A stretch of 64,000 nucleotides of DNA from Pedobacter terrae (GCF_900100705.1 NZ_FNCH01000009.1:1-64000), one strand, 5' to 3'; shown: positions 15,429-25,379, counted from the first letter of the stretch. The notes: a model not told the origin generated them from the letters alone. Made by a program: numbers and translations.

Positions 15429-18400
15429 TTAATTAAATGATACGTTTAACCCGAATAAAAATGTTCTGGTTTTAGGATAAAAGTTATTGGTATCTACACC
15501 TGGAGCAGTACCGCCCTGGTTAATTTCCGGGTCTATTCCTTTATAACCGGTAATTACAAAAAGGTTGTTCGCTGTAGTGTATAACCGAAGAGAATTTACA
15601 CCAGGAATAAGTCCTTTTTTGAAAGTATAGCCAAGTGTAGCATTATCTAAACGTAGATAGCTGCCATTTTCCAAAAACCTGCTTGAGTATTTAGGGGCAT
15701 TAAAGTCAGTTGTTGATTCATTTTCTACCTCTACCGGTATATTGGTAAATTGTGCAGTACTGGGGCGGAACAAATCTGCACGGGTAACGTTCATAATCTT
15801 AAGGCCTAAAGTAGCTCTCATGAACACACTTAAATCAAAGTTTTTGTATCTGATGTTATTTGACCATCCTAGCAATACTTTTGGCTGTGCATCTCCAAGA
15901 ACATAGTAGTCTGTTTTATTAGTTGGAGTGGTTGTAAGGTTGCCAGCTGCATCATAATACTGTGACACCCCATTTGCATTTTTACCCGCATATTTAAAAG
16001 TGTAGAAAGTTCCAATTGCTTTGCCAGGACTAAGTATTTGTACTGTCGCACCACTTTGTCCGGCTCCATCAGGAGAAACGCTTAACCGGTCTTCAATATT
16101 AAATCTAGGATCATCTGATAGCGAAATGATTTTGTTCTTATTATGAGCCAAGTTAAAACCTGTAGTCCAGCTAAAGTTATCGGTAAGTACCGGCGTACCG
16201 TTTAAAACAAACTCAATACCTTTGTTGCTTAAACTACCCACATTTGCCGTATAAGTACCTGCAGGATATAAGTTGGGGTCTACACCAAATGATAAAATAA
16301 GGTCAGTGGTTTTTTTGTCGTACACGTCCACAGATCCTGATAATCTGCCGTTCAACATGCCGAAATCTAAACCGATATTGGTTGTAGCTGTTTTTTCCCA
16401 TCTTAAATCCGGGTTTTCATTTTGAATCGCGCCGTATGCACCTTCTCTTGGTGCACCGTTGTAATAAAATTGTCCAACCTGACCGTAGATTAGTTTAGTA
16501 GTCAACGGGGCAAAACCAAGCGAGTTACCTGCAATACCGTAACTACCTCTCAACTTTAAGGTTTTAATCAGGCTGATGTTTTTGAAGAAATTTTCCTGAT
16601 CAATGTTCCATGCAGCACCTATTGACGGAAAGTAACCCCATTTTTCGTTAGTACCGAATACGTTTGACCCATCTCTTCTGATCGATCCTTGTACAAGGTA
16701 TTTGTTTTTGTAATTATAATTTACCCTGGCAAAATCAGAAATCAGTAAAATTTCCTGATAAGTTGTACCTGGGTTATAATCAACCCTGAAATCAGTTATG
16801 GCGTAAGGATTTCCCAAACTTAAATTATTGTAACCTACCTGATTAATAGGAAAGTTGGTAGAACTGGTTTGAAAACCATCGTTGTTTAACGATTGTTGAT
16901 AAGAATAACCAACTACTGCGTTGATATCGTGATCGCCAAATTTCTTATTCCATGTTAAGTAAGTTTCTACGATTTTATTCGTGTTTTGGTAAGCATTTCT
17001 TATAGCCAAACCATCTTTACCCGTTAAGGTTGCGAAGGTAGGTGTTGCAGGTGGCTCAGGAGTATTCCTCACATTATTATATCTGGAAGTATAAATGCTG
17101 TTATAAAATGCGCCATAAATATTTTGGGTATTTTGGTATGATGCTGAAACATCGTAAGAGAAGCCGAACGGTAATTTTAAGTTAACGGTTAAGTTTCCTA
17201 GAATATTTTTACTCTTTACGTTTTCTTTACCATTATCAATCATCGAAACCGGATTATAGTAACTGCTCTGGATTAAGTTATCGAAATAAGATCCATCCGG
17301 ATTTTTTACCGGCGCTGTTGGTAGATAAGTGAGCATTTGTGATAATACCGTGTTGCGGTAAGGTACCAGATTTGAATTGGTAACCGAATTACTAATGTTT
17401 AATCCAATCTTTAACTTATCGTTTAATGCTTTTTGCTCAAGACCAATGCGACCGATAAATCTATCCAAATCACTGGATTTAATAATACCATCTTGTTTAA
17501 AATAATTTAAACTGGCATTGTAGGTCGTTTTTTCAGTTCCACCACTCAATGAAATGTTATGATTTTGAGATAAGGCATTACTGCGCTGTACCTCATCTTG
17601 CCAGTTGGTATTAGCGCCTTTATCATTTGCTGGAGTTAAAGCATAATTGTTTTTTGCAAGGAATGCTTTTAGTTGGTCAGCATCCATCATATCATATCGG
17701 TTAGATACGTTTTCTATACCAAAATAACCATTGTAAGAGATTTGCGTTTGCCCGGTAACACCTTTTTTGGTAGTTACCATAATTACACCATTCGCCGCCC
17801 TGTTACCATAAATTGAAGCAGCAGCAGCATCTTTTAACACATCAATTGAAGCAATATCATCTGGTGCCAGAATCGAAATATCTGCACCAACAACACCATC
17901 AATTACAAAAAGCGGCGATTGTGCACCATCACGCAGAGTAGATGCACCACGCATAATAATCGCTGCGTTCCTGTTTGGGTCTCCACTTCTGGTGATGTTC
18001 AATCCTGGTACTTTACCTTGTAACATCTGGCCAACATCACTAATGGCACCTTTATTCAGATCATCGCCTTTAACTGTAGAGATGGAACTGGTTAATGCCT
18101 TTCTTGAGCTTTTTCCGTAACCTACTACGACAACATCTGTAAGTGATGAAGCCGCCTCGTTAATCACGACCTGGTAAGTGGATGCATTGGTTACGGTAAG
18201 CTCTTTTGTTTGATAGCCTAAAAAACTGAAGACAATTTTATCTCCTGTTTTTGCGGAGATACTGAAAGCTCCGCCGGCACCAGTTGAGGTAACCTTTGTA
18301 GTTCCCTTAACAGTAACCGAAGCACCTACAATAGGCAGCTTGGCATCGTCCACTAAATTTCCGGTAATTTTCCGTTCAGTTTGGGCGTAGGCATTGTTGA

Positions 18401-18470
18401 ACACCTGGCTGATAAGTAAAAGCAGCATAAATAGGCCACTATACTTTAAGCGTGTACTTTTAAATCTCAT
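15429..18470 (-). CDS. SusC/RagA-family TonB-dependent outer-membrane transporter
   Basis: A 1013 aa transporter. It has a signal peptide, a carboxypeptidase-regulatory-like domain (~35-110, ITGNLVDDAKLPIVGASV) and the SusC signature DVVVVGYGKSSRK. The plug follows (~115-235, with LFVIDGVVG and GNRAANGVIMVTTKKG) and then the beta-barrel to a C-terminal aromatic (FLFGLNVSFN). It imports glycan fragments with energy from TonB/ExbBD. No N-terminal anti-sigma-interacting (STN) extension is present, so control probably comes from the nearby LacI regulator and not from an ECF/anti-sigma pair. Confidence 0.96.
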   Translation of the reverse strand: MRFKSTRLKYSGLFMLLLLISQVFNNAYAQTERKITGNLVDDAKLPIVGASVTVKGTTKVTSTGAGGAFSISAKTGDKIVFSFLGYQTKELTVTNASTYQVVINEAASSLTDVVVVGYGKSSRKALTSSISTVKGDDLNKGAISDVGQMLQGKVPGLNITRSGDPNRNAAIIMRGASTLRDGAQSPLFVIDGVVGADISILAPDDIASIDVLKDAAAASIYGNRAANGVIMVTTKKGVTGQTQISYNGYFGIENVSNRYDMMDADQLKAFLAKNNYALTPANDKGANTNWQDEVQRSNALSQNHNISLSGGTEKTTYNASLNYFKQDGIIKSSDLDRFIGRIGLEQKALNDKLKIGLNISNSVTNSNLVPYRNTVLSQMLTYLPTAPVKNPDGSYFDNLIQSSYYNPVSMIDNGKENVKSKNILGNLTVNLKLPFGFSYDVSASYQNTQNIYGAFYNSIYTSRYNNVRNTPEPPATPTFATLTGKDGLAIRNAYQNTNKIVETYLTWNKKFGDHDINAVVGYSYQQSLNNDGFQTSSTNFPINQVGYNNLSLGNPYAITDFRVDYNPGTTYQEILLISDFARVNYNYKNKYLVQGSIRRDGSNVFGTNEKWGYFPSIGAAWNIDQENFFKNISLIKTLKLRGSYGIAGNSLGFAPLTTKLIYGQVGQFYYNGAPREGAYGAIQNENPDLRWEKTATTNIGLDFGMLNGRLSGSVDVYDKKTTDLILSFGVDPNLYPAGTYTANVGSLSNKGIEFVLNGTPVLTDNFSWTTGFNLAHNKNKIISLSDDPRFNIEDRLSVSPDGAGQSGATVQILSPGKAIGTFYTFKYAGKNANGVSQYYDAAGNLTTTPTNKTDYYVLGDAQPKVLLGWSNNIRYKNFDLSVFMRATLGLKIMNVTRADLFRPSTAQFTNIPVEVENESTTDFNAPKYSSRFLENGSYLRLDNATLGYTFKKGLIPGVNSLRLYTTANNLFVITGYKGIDPEINQGGTAPGVDTNNFYPKTRTFLFGLNVSFN

Positions 18471-18530
18471 GATTTTTGTAAAATTAGATTCATAAATTGT
18501 TATTTGGTTATCAATGTTTGGAGATAGAGT

Positions 18531-19418
18531 TTAAAATTTAATAGTGGCTGGTAAATATTTAGCCACCAGCGCTTTATAATAAGGTTCTAGTTCTGCCCAG
18601 CTTTTCTGGTTGGGGTTTTTAGAATATAAATCATAGGGATTGAACAGGTTAACCCACTTGAACATTTCATGGTCTTTTTCGTTCATCAGGTGGTCGTATG
18701 CATTTTCCCTGTGCTGCGAATAAAAAGAATGGTAACGGAGCATGTATAGTCCTGGTTCTGGCAGGTAGGGTTTCATCATGTGGTACACATACTCATCATG
18801 GCCCCAAGACATATCTACATGATCTAGCCCGCAATTTTGAGTATAAAGCCCTAATTTGGTTTGATAAATTTCATGGTTATAATCTGGATTCTGACTGAAA
18901 AATTCCGGATAAACAATTTTATCAGAATATGCACAACCTACCGGGAAGGTATCGCCCACAACAGCCCATTGTGGTTCGCCGAATAAACAAAGTACTTTAC
19001 CCATGTCGTGGATTAAGCCTACCAATACCATCCAATCGGGGTGGCCGTCGTTTCTGATGGCCTCAGATGTTTGCAACAGGTGCTGCATCTGGTCTAAATC
19101 GGTGTCAGGATCAGAATCATCTACTAATTTATTTAAAAAATCGAATGCACTCCAGATGGGCATCTCTTGTTTGTCGAACTTTAAGTATTCAGCCTTTTTC
19201 TGCTTTACAAAATCGTATGTTTGGTAGGTGTGGTTTAACCTGTAAAATTCTTTTACACTATCCTTTTCTGTCTCATCATAATTTCTGAACTGTTCTTCTT
19301 TTTTATCAGCATTAATGTTTTTGGGATCTGGGTAACGGGTTAAGATATCTTCTTCCCATTGATCAAGATTTTGCAACGGATTTTGATTATCCTTTGCTGA
19401 TGAACTTTGGTCTCTCAT
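18531..19418 (-). CDS. myo-Inositol oxygenase (MIOX)
   Basis: A 295 aa HD-domain di-iron oxygenase that converts myo-inositol and O2 to D-glucuronate in the cytoplasm. All six iron ligands known from mammalian MIOX have counterparts: H126 (GHPDW), H137-D138 (LIHDMGK), H207 (WGHDEY), H230 (RYHSF) and D263 (NPYDLYS). The N-terminus (FRNYDETEKDSVKEFYRLNHTYQT) matches the family lid. It heads the co-directional block, 60 bp before susC. That makes it part of the glycan locus and suggests that inositol is a product of the glycan. Length agrees with animal and plant enzymes. Confidence 0.95.
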   Translation of the reverse strand: MRDQSSSAKDNQNPLQNLDQWEEDILTRYPDPKNINADKKEEQFRNYDETEKDSVKEFYRLNHTYQTYDFVKQKKAEYLKFDKQEMPIWSAFDFLNKLVDDSDPDTDLDQMQHLLQTSEAIRNDGHPDWMVLVGLIHDMGKVLCLFGEPQWAVVGDTFPVGCAYSDKIVYPEFFSQNPDYNHEIYQTKLGLYTQNCGLDHVDMSWGHDEYVYHMMKPYLPEPGLYMLRYHSFYSQHRENAYDHLMNEKDHEMFKWVNLFNPYDLYSKNPNQKSWAELEPYYKALVAKYLPATIKF

Positions 19419-19520
19419 AAGGCTAGAAATTGATTGGTATGAAAATTTTTGTTGGTTATTGGGTTAAAGTTGAGTTTTTGAAAGCTTAAAATTTTATGTT
19501 TTACCAATTTTATTTACTTA

Positions 19521-19534
19521 AACGATTACGTAAA
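19521..19534. promoter_or_regulatory. Candidate LacI-family operator upstream of the MIOX operon
   Basis: The sequence aacgattacgtaaa lies about 100 bp upstream of the MIOX start. It shares 12 of 14 bases with aacgtttacgtaat at 20947, in front of the symporter gene. Two similar CG-centred sites flanking the two transcription units beside a LacI-family gene suggest shared control. Inference from similarity only. Confidence 0.4.
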
Positions 19535-19892
19535 ATCTTATTTTGAATTGAAAAAAATGAATTAAAGTGCTTAAATTTAATTAGTTGAGATTTTTTAAAC
19601 TTTTTGATGACAGTTTTATGTTTGCGTGCATGTGAAGTAACTAACCGAAAAAAAGAAAGCTGATGTTGCGATTATTTTATATTTTCGTTCGCTGTCAGAT
19701 ATCTATTCCATCAGGAAATGATATTTGGTGGTCAATCGGCTAACTTATTTAAAACATCCACTTCAACGGTTATATCGGATAATCGTTGAGTCTGCTATTT
19801 TAGAAAGCGCTGCTGATGGAAAAAAGGGAAGAGGTCTGCCATCACAATTTTTGGGGTAAGGTCTTCACAACCTTAAAAACTAACAAAACAAA

Positions 19893-20909
19893 ATGAAGAA
19901 CATGGGGGAAGCAGTTAATATTAAGCGGTTGGCGCAGGAATTAAATATTTCTATTGCAACTGTTTCTAAGGCGCTCAATGATAGTTATGAAATCAGTTTA
20001 AAAACCAAAAACAGGGTGTGGAACTTGGCCAAGGAACTGAATTATACCCCAAATCCGGCAGCAAGTAACCTTCGCAGCAACAAAACCAAAACGATAGCCG
20101 TAGTGATACCCTGCGTAGCCAATAATTTTTTCTCCTTATCCATCATGGGAATCGAAGAAATTGCCAGGCAATATGGTTACCATGTACTCATTTATCAAAC
20201 ACATGAAAATATTGAAGCAGAAAAAGCATTTACCAACAGTTTGTTAAACGGGCGGGTAGATGGTATTCTTACTTCTGTATCAAGTAGTGAATACAATAGT
20301 GAATATTATGCGAATCTGGTCAAGAAAATTCCCCTGGTCTTTTTCGATCGGGTGTACGAAGATCTCGATGCGGTTAAAGTAACTACCGATGATTATGAAA
20401 TTGCTTTTGAGGCCACCGAACATTTAATTGAGTGTGGCTGTACTAAAATAGCCTATTTATTCGGGCTAGAAAACCTTCCGGCGGGTAAAGCCAGGTTTGC
20501 CGGTTATTGCGATGCACTAAAAGCACATGGTATAGCCGTTTCCGAGCAACTGATTGTTAAATATCAGGATAATGAGGAATTTAATCTGCAGCAGATAAAA
20601 GAACTACTAGGGAAATACAAACCAGATGCACTTTTTTCTTCTATTGAGGAGTTTATCATCCCAGCTTATTGTGCTTGCAGGGAAATGGGTTTACAGATTC
20701 CGAATGAGGTTAAAATACTCAGTTTTTCTAATCTAAGCACAGCCAAACTCTTAAGCCCTTCGCTTACCACAATTTCACAGCCAGCCTTCGAAATTGGGCG
20801 TGAAGCGGCAAAATGTCTGTTCAAAATCCTTAACAATAAACAACTGGATGATGAACAGAATATTATACTGAAATCGGTTCTCACCAAACGCGAATCTACA
20901 GGCTGTTAA
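19893..20909 (+). CDS. LacI-family transcriptional regulator
   Basis: A 338 aa regulator. The N-terminal LacI HTH (NIKRLAQELNISIATVSKAL, ~8-28) is followed by the hinge helix region (NPAASNLRSNKT). A periplasmic-binding-protein-like sensor domain runs from ~62 (IAVVIPCVANNFFSLSIMGI) to the end. It is encoded divergently from the MIOX-SusCD block and just before the symporter, so it is the likely local regulator. The inducer may be inositol, a uronate or another breakdown product; this is not deducible from sequence. Confidence 0.93.
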   Translation: MKNMGEAVNIKRLAQELNISIATVSKALNDSYEISLKTKNRVWNLAKELNYTPNPAASNLRSNKTKTIAVVIPCVANNFFSLSIMGIEEIARQYGYHVLIYQTHENIEAEKAFTNSLLNGRVDGILTSVSSSEYNSEYYANLVKKIPLVFFDRVYEDLDAVKVTTDDYEIAFEATEHLIECGCTKIAYLFGLENLPAGKARFAGYCDALKAHGIAVSEQLIVKYQDNEEFNLQQIKELLGKYKPDALFSSIEEFIIPAYCACREMGLQIPNEVKILSFSNLSTAKLLSPSLTTISQPAFEIGREAAKCLFKILNNKQLDDEQNIILKSVLTKRESTGC

Positions 20910-20946
20910 CCGCATAAACCTAAATTATCGCTTACATGCACGCGAA

Positions 20947-20960
20947 AACGTTTACGTAAT
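20947..20960. promoter_or_regulatory. Candidate LacI-family operator upstream of the symporter gene
   Basis: The sequence aacgtttacgtaat lies in the LacI-symporter gap, 74 bp before the symporter start. It overlaps the palindrome AAACGTTT, which is typical of LacI-family half-sites. It pairs with the similar site at 19521. Confidence 0.4.
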
Positions 20961-21033
20961 TAAATAATCAAATTAAACCATCAACATTGGGATTTTTTCT
21001 GACTTTTAAAAAAACCAAATGTAAAAAATCCTT

Positions 21034-22662
21034 ATGAATCACTTGTCTGCATTCGATTATGTTATTTTTTTAATGTATTTTGTAATTGTCTCGGCATATG
21101 GATATTGGGTTTACCGGAGCAAGAAAAAAAAACGTACGGATACTAAAGATTATTTTCTGGCAGAAGGTTCGCTTACCTGGTGGGCAATTGGTGCTTCCAT
21201 CATTGCTTCTAACATATCTGCAGAACATTTTATTGGTATGTCGGGTTCGGGTTTTGCTATGGGCCTTGCTATTGCCAGTTACGAATGGATGGCTGCTGCC
21301 ACGCTCATTATTGTAGCCATATTCTTTTTGCCTATTTACATTAAGAATAAAATTTACACCATGCCACAGTTTTTGTCTAACCGTTATAATAATACGGTAA
21401 GTACTTTAATGGCTGTTTTTTGGTTACTGGTTTATGTATTTGTAAACTTAACTTCTATTTTCTTTCTCGGGGCCATCGCCATTGAAACGATTACGGGCAT
21501 TCCATTTAACATATGCATCATTTTTCTGGCTATTTTTTCTGCCATTATAACCCTTGGCGGTATGAAAGTAATTGGTTATACGGATGTGATACAGGTTTTT
21601 GTTTTAGTGGCCGGTGGACTGATTACCTGTTACATGGCACTTAAACTTGTGGCAGAGAAATTAGATGCACCAAGTGTTTTGGCTTCCCTTCCTTTGTTAC
21701 GCAGTGAAGCAGCTGATCATTTTCATATGATATTTGCAAAAGGAGATAAATTTTACAACGAATTACCTGGCATTGCCGTACTAGTAGGTGGTTTGTGGAT
21801 CAATAATTTAAATTACTGGGGTTGTAACCAATATATTGTGCAAAGGGCTCTAGGTGCGGATTTGAAAACCGGACGTAATGGACTAATATTTGCCGCGTTT
21901 TTGAAATTACTTATTCCGGTAATTGTCGTCATCCCGGGGATTGCGGCCTACGTCCTTTATCAACGTGGTTATTTCCATTCCGAAATGCTTGATGCAGCCG
22001 GAACGGTTAAACCCGATCATGCTTACCCGGTTCTCATGAATTTATTGCCAGCAGGAATAAAAGGATTGGCTTTTGCTGCGCTTACCGCTGCTATTGTAGC
22101 CTCACTAGCCGGAAAATGTAATAGCATTGCCACCATCTTTACGTTAGATATTTATAAAAAGTTTATCAAACCAGAAGCTTCAGAAACACGATTGGTTTCA
22201 GTTGGTCGCTGGTCTGTAGTGGTTGCCTCTCTAATTGCGATCGTTATTGCGCCTGCATTGCGCAGTTTCGATCAGGTTTATCAGTTTATTCAGGAATATG
22301 TCGGTTTTATTTCGCCGGGTGTTTTTGCTATCTTTTTACTAGGATTCTTCTGGAAAAGGACCACTTCACGCGCGGCACTTACCGCTTCTTTGTTAACCAT
22401 CCCATTATCTACATTTTTTAAATTTCTGCCTACTTTAACCGGTGGCGCTATCGAACCAATTCCTTTTTTAAACAGAATGTCGTGGGTATTTATGATTATC
22501 ATAGGGTTGATGGTTTTGGTCACGTTAACTGATCCGAAAAGTAAAGATAATCCACAGGGACTTGAAATTGACAGCAGCATGTTTAAAGTTACGCCGGCAT
22601 TTACCATTGCCTCAGTGATCATCTGTGGTATTCTTGCAGCACTTTATACCGTTTTTTGGTAG
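21034..22662 (+). CDS. Sodium:solute symporter (SSS family, SGLT-like)
   Basis: A 542 aa inner-membrane transporter with about 14 hydrophobic helices. Family hallmarks are an early D-Y-F-L-A-x-G-S-L-T-W-W stretch, ASIIASNISAEHFIGMSGSG in the first broken helix, and the loop WGCNQYIVQRALGA. It couples sodium influx to uptake of a sugar, polyol or uronate. Its place between the LacI regulator and a GH28 enzyme, opposite MIOX, makes inositol or a uronic acid plausible cargo. Inositol is carried by mammalian members of this family; the specificity here is inferred. Confidence 0.93.
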   Translation: MNHLSAFDYVIFLMYFVIVSAYGYWVYRSKKKKRTDTKDYFLAEGSLTWWAIGASIIASNISAEHFIGMSGSGFAMGLAIASYEWMAAATLIIVAIFFLPIYIKNKIYTMPQFLSNRYNNTVSTLMAVFWLLVYVFVNLTSIFFLGAIAIETITGIPFNICIIFLAIFSAIITLGGMKVIGYTDVIQVFVLVAGGLITCYMALKLVAEKLDAPSVLASLPLLRSEAADHFHMIFAKGDKFYNELPGIAVLVGGLWINNLNYWGCNQYIVQRALGADLKTGRNGLIFAAFLKLLIPVIVVIPGIAAYVLYQRGYFHSEMLDAAGTVKPDHAYPVLMNLLPAGIKGLAFAALTAAIVASLAGKCNSIATIFTLDIYKKFIKPEASETRLVSVGRWSVVVASLIAIVIAPALRSFDQVYQFIQEYVGFISPGVFAIFLLGFFWKRTTSRAALTASLLTIPLSTFFKFLPTLTGGAIEPIPFLNRMSWVFMIIIGLMVLVTLTDPKSKDNPQGLEIDSSMFKVTPAFTIASVIICGILAALYTVFW

Positions 22663-22698
22663 AGGTTTACTTAAACCAAATGAATTATTTGTAACGAT

Positions 22699-24123
22699 TT
22701 GAAAATGAAGAATAGAATTTTACTTTTTTTTGCACTGCTGATTTCTTTCAGCGGGATGGCCCAAAATAAATTATACAATATTAAGAACTATGGTGCAGTT
22801 GGCGATGGCAAAACAAATGATGCTGCTGCTATTCAGCATGCCATTGATGCCTGTTCGGCCGCAGGTGGTGGACAGGTCATTATACCCGCTGGGAGCGTAT
22901 TTCTGGCAGGTCCTTTCCATTTAAAGTCTTTTGTTGATTTACGGGTAGAAGGTGGTGCAAAACTCCTGGCCAGCCCTGATGAAAAATTATATACAAAAAG
23001 TGCTTTTAGAGAAAATAAGGGTGAAGGTACCATTTGGATTGGCGGAGAAAAGCTTGAACAGGTAAGTATTACCGGAACAGGGGTAATTGATGGAAATGGG
23101 ATTTCGTTTATGGGAGAGGAGTTGAGCGACTCTTATGTTTTAAAACCTTTTAATATGGTAGATCCAAGACCACATTTGCTTACGCTAATTGGATGTAATA
23201 AACTGAATATAGATGGAGTAACGTTTCAAAATTCTGCTTACTGGACGGTTCATTTGGTAGGTTGTAATGATGTTTCGATATCGAATATGACGTTGCTAAA
23301 CAGCATAAAAATCCGCAATAGTGATGGCATTGACCTGGATCACAGTAAAAATGTGCGGATTACCAATTGTTTTATCGAATCGGGTGATGACTGTATCTGC
23401 TTAAAAAACAGACGTGAGTTTGAAGAATATGGGGCCTGCGAAAATATTGTAATCAGTAACTGTACCATGACGTCTAGCTCATGCGCCATTAAAATAGGTT
23501 CTGAAAATATGGACCGCATCAGCAATGTACTCATCAATAATTGCAATATCAGAAAGAGCAACCGCGGTATTGGAATCCAAAACCGTGATGAAGGGACCGT
23601 AGAGAATGTAATTTTCTCTAACCTGTTTATAGAATCGAAACTTTTCTCAGATGTATGGTGGGGCAAGGCAGAGCCGATTTATATTACAGCCTATCCAAGG
23701 GCAACCAGCAATAATAAGGACGCTGGTTGGCGTTTACCAAAGGGCCAGACCAAAGGTAAGGTAGGTGCGGTTAAAAATATTTATTTTAGCAATATCAGGT
23801 GTACCGGCGAAAGCGGTGTATACATCAGTGGCGAAAGTCCGGATAAAATTTCCGAAATCTATTTTGACCAGGTAAGTGTTTATCTTGATAAAACAACAGC
23901 GGAAGCTGGCGGCGTATATGATCGCAGGCCAAGCAATGTTGAAGGGCTGGTTAAAAGTAAAGTTGCGGGATTTTATTTTGAAAATACAGGTTACATCAGC
24001 CTAATGAATAGTAATGTTGTATGGGGAACCAATAAACCCATTTACGCAGGAAAAGCCTTAGAGAAAAAGAATGTGACAAAGGTTAAAACGGTAAACTTTA
24101 GCGAAACCACAGTAGAGAAGTAA
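22699..24123 (+). CDS. GH28-family pectinase-like protein, secreted
   Basis: A 474 aa right-handed beta-helix enzyme with a signal peptide (to GMAQ). It opens with YNIKNYGAVGDGKTNDAAAIQHAID, typical of GH28 and other parallel beta-helix enzymes. The catalytic aspartates are seen in RNSDGIDLDHS and FIESGDDCICLKN. The GHG motif of true polygalacturonases is replaced by SSCAIKIGSEN, and the RIK site by RGIGIQNRDEG. This variant is common among bacterial exo-acting and rhamnogalacturonan-type members. It follows the symporter by 36 bp. Substrate is probably a galacturonide, but uncertain. Confidence 0.9.
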   Translation: MKMKNRILLFFALLISFSGMAQNKLYNIKNYGAVGDGKTNDAAAIQHAIDACSAAGGGQVIIPAGSVFLAGPFHLKSFVDLRVEGGAKLLASPDEKLYTKSAFRENKGEGTIWIGGEKLEQVSITGTGVIDGNGISFMGEELSDSYVLKPFNMVDPRPHLLTLIGCNKLNIDGVTFQNSAYWTVHLVGCNDVSISNMTLLNSIKIRNSDGIDLDHSKNVRITNCFIESGDDCICLKNRREFEEYGACENIVISNCTMTSSSCAIKIGSENMDRISNVLINNCNIRKSNRGIGIQNRDEGTVENVIFSNLFIESKLFSDVWWGKAEPIYITAYPRATSNNKDAGWRLPKGQTKGKVGAVKNIYFSNIRCTGESGVYISGESPDKISEIYFDQVSVYLDKTTAEAGGVYDRRPSNVEGLVKSKVAGFYFENTGYISLMNSNVVWGTNKPIYAGKALEKKNVTKVKTVNFSETTVEK

Positions 24124-24172
24124 AGAAATTCCAATACTTCCTTTACGTTTTTACCTGGCCGACCCGGCTATG

Positions 24173-24466
24173 TTAAGCTATGGGTTCAGCTGTCGCTTGC
24201 AACTTGGTATTTATAGCAATTTCAGTCAATGCGGCATTAATTTCGCTAATGGTTTTAATACTGAAAACGTGCCTGCCGTTTAGCCATCTTTTAATTTCAT
24301 CAGGATTAATATCCAATATGGAAGCAAGGTCGGTTTCTGTAGAACCATTTGCATTAAGTATTGAGGTGGTTTTATGGGCAACATTAAGGTTTAGCTGCGC
24401 TAGTTGCTCAATTGCAGGATTTCCGGTTTCTTCCAGCCAGATCGAAACAAAATCGTTTTCTTCCAT
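24173..24466 (-). CDS. Small XRE-like helix-turn-helix protein, 97 aa
   Basis: A likely DNA-binding protein. The helical middle (TETDLASILDINPDEIKRWLNGRHVFSIKTI) reads as a lambda-repressor-type HTH, with G-R-H in place of the usual G-K-H before the next helix. Upstream residues ~5-45 form a helical N-terminal segment resembling antitoxins of the HigA/MqsA kind. No toxin gene is beside it. It lies convergent to the GH28 gene. Confidence 0.65.
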   Translation of the reverse strand: MEENDFVSIWLEETGNPAIEQLAQLNLNVAHKTTSILNANGSTETDLASILDINPDEIKRWLNGRHVFSIKTISEINAALTEIAINTKLQATAEPIA

Positions 24467-24685
24467 TTTATTCTTTTAAATTAGAACACACATTATTTTA
24501 AATAGCAACTGTCTGTTCGGCCCGCAAATTTAATGATTAAACGTATTATTGCAAGGCAGAATGGAAAGATAATAGGGGGTTAGGCATAGTTGTATAGTTA
24601 ATGTTAATGCTAAACAATCCAATTGACTAGTTGGATATTGATTATATATACGTTGCTTAACAAGTTTTGGATTGTCAATCCTTAA

Positions 24686-24823
24686 TTAAGAATTTGCACT
24701 TTCAGGCTCAGAAGTGTTTGGCGTTTCGCCTAAAGGGGCTATGCCACATGCAGCCCAGATAAATTTAAAAATATTAAGGAATTCGCATTGGATGTCTCTT
24801 TCAGATTGTATCTCTTTTTCCAT
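24686..24823 (-). CDS. Possible small protein, 45 aa
   Basis: From the ATG at 24823 the frame encodes a short acidic-tailed peptide (starting MEKEIQSERDIQ) with a hydrophobic middle (IFKFIWAACGIAPLG). Upstream in-frame codons to 24874 look non-coding. No ribosome binding site or homology was recognised. It may be a real orphan peptide or chance. Confidence 0.25.
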   Translation of the reverse strand: MEKEIQSERDIQCEFLNIFKFIWAACGIAPLGETPNTSEPESANS

Positions 24824-24874
24824 GTTATAGCGTTTTAATCTGATAATAAACAAAAAATGCCTGGTTTTGTGCAA

Positions 24875-25379
24875 GCAAGAATAATGTTTTAATGTAATTT
24901 ATATGTTTCATAAATGTTAAGGATTAACTTAACTTATACAGTAAACCTGCTGTAACCCAATGCTCGTAATTTGCAACAGCAATTGCTTTCAAATGTATTT
25001 ATGAAAATCCTGTAATAGTATTGGTGCTGTACCAACAAGATCATAATTAAAACTAAGTTCTGGCGCTGAAAGCGTAGCAGGTATATTACCGTATTATAAA
25101 TAGCATGCTAAAAGGAGGTAAAGGCAGGCCGTAAATGGTAAATTTCCGGGGATATAGATTACTACGGAAAGTTATGATTACATCATAGTCTAAAGTATGA
25201 AAAAAGATAGGGTATAGAAGCCGCTCAAATGGTATCGGCTGTTTGCGGAACTGATGTAGTAATCGCTAATAAAGCAAAATTAAATTAGCATAGTTGGGTT
25301 CGATTGATAAAAATATTTGATTATATCCTTATAAAATTTTAAATTGCTATTGCAATCTAATAAACTATTGTCCCTCTCC
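24875..25379. other. Gene-free AT-rich region upstream of the HNH effector
   Basis: 505 bp without a credible reading frame. The stretch before the effector is very AT-rich and probably holds its promoter. No motif was convincing and no repeat was seen. Confidence 0.4.

Noticed and set aside
24173..24466. HTH gene considered as antitoxin of a toxin-antitoxin pair.
   Set aside because: No toxin-like frame lies within 200 bp on either side.
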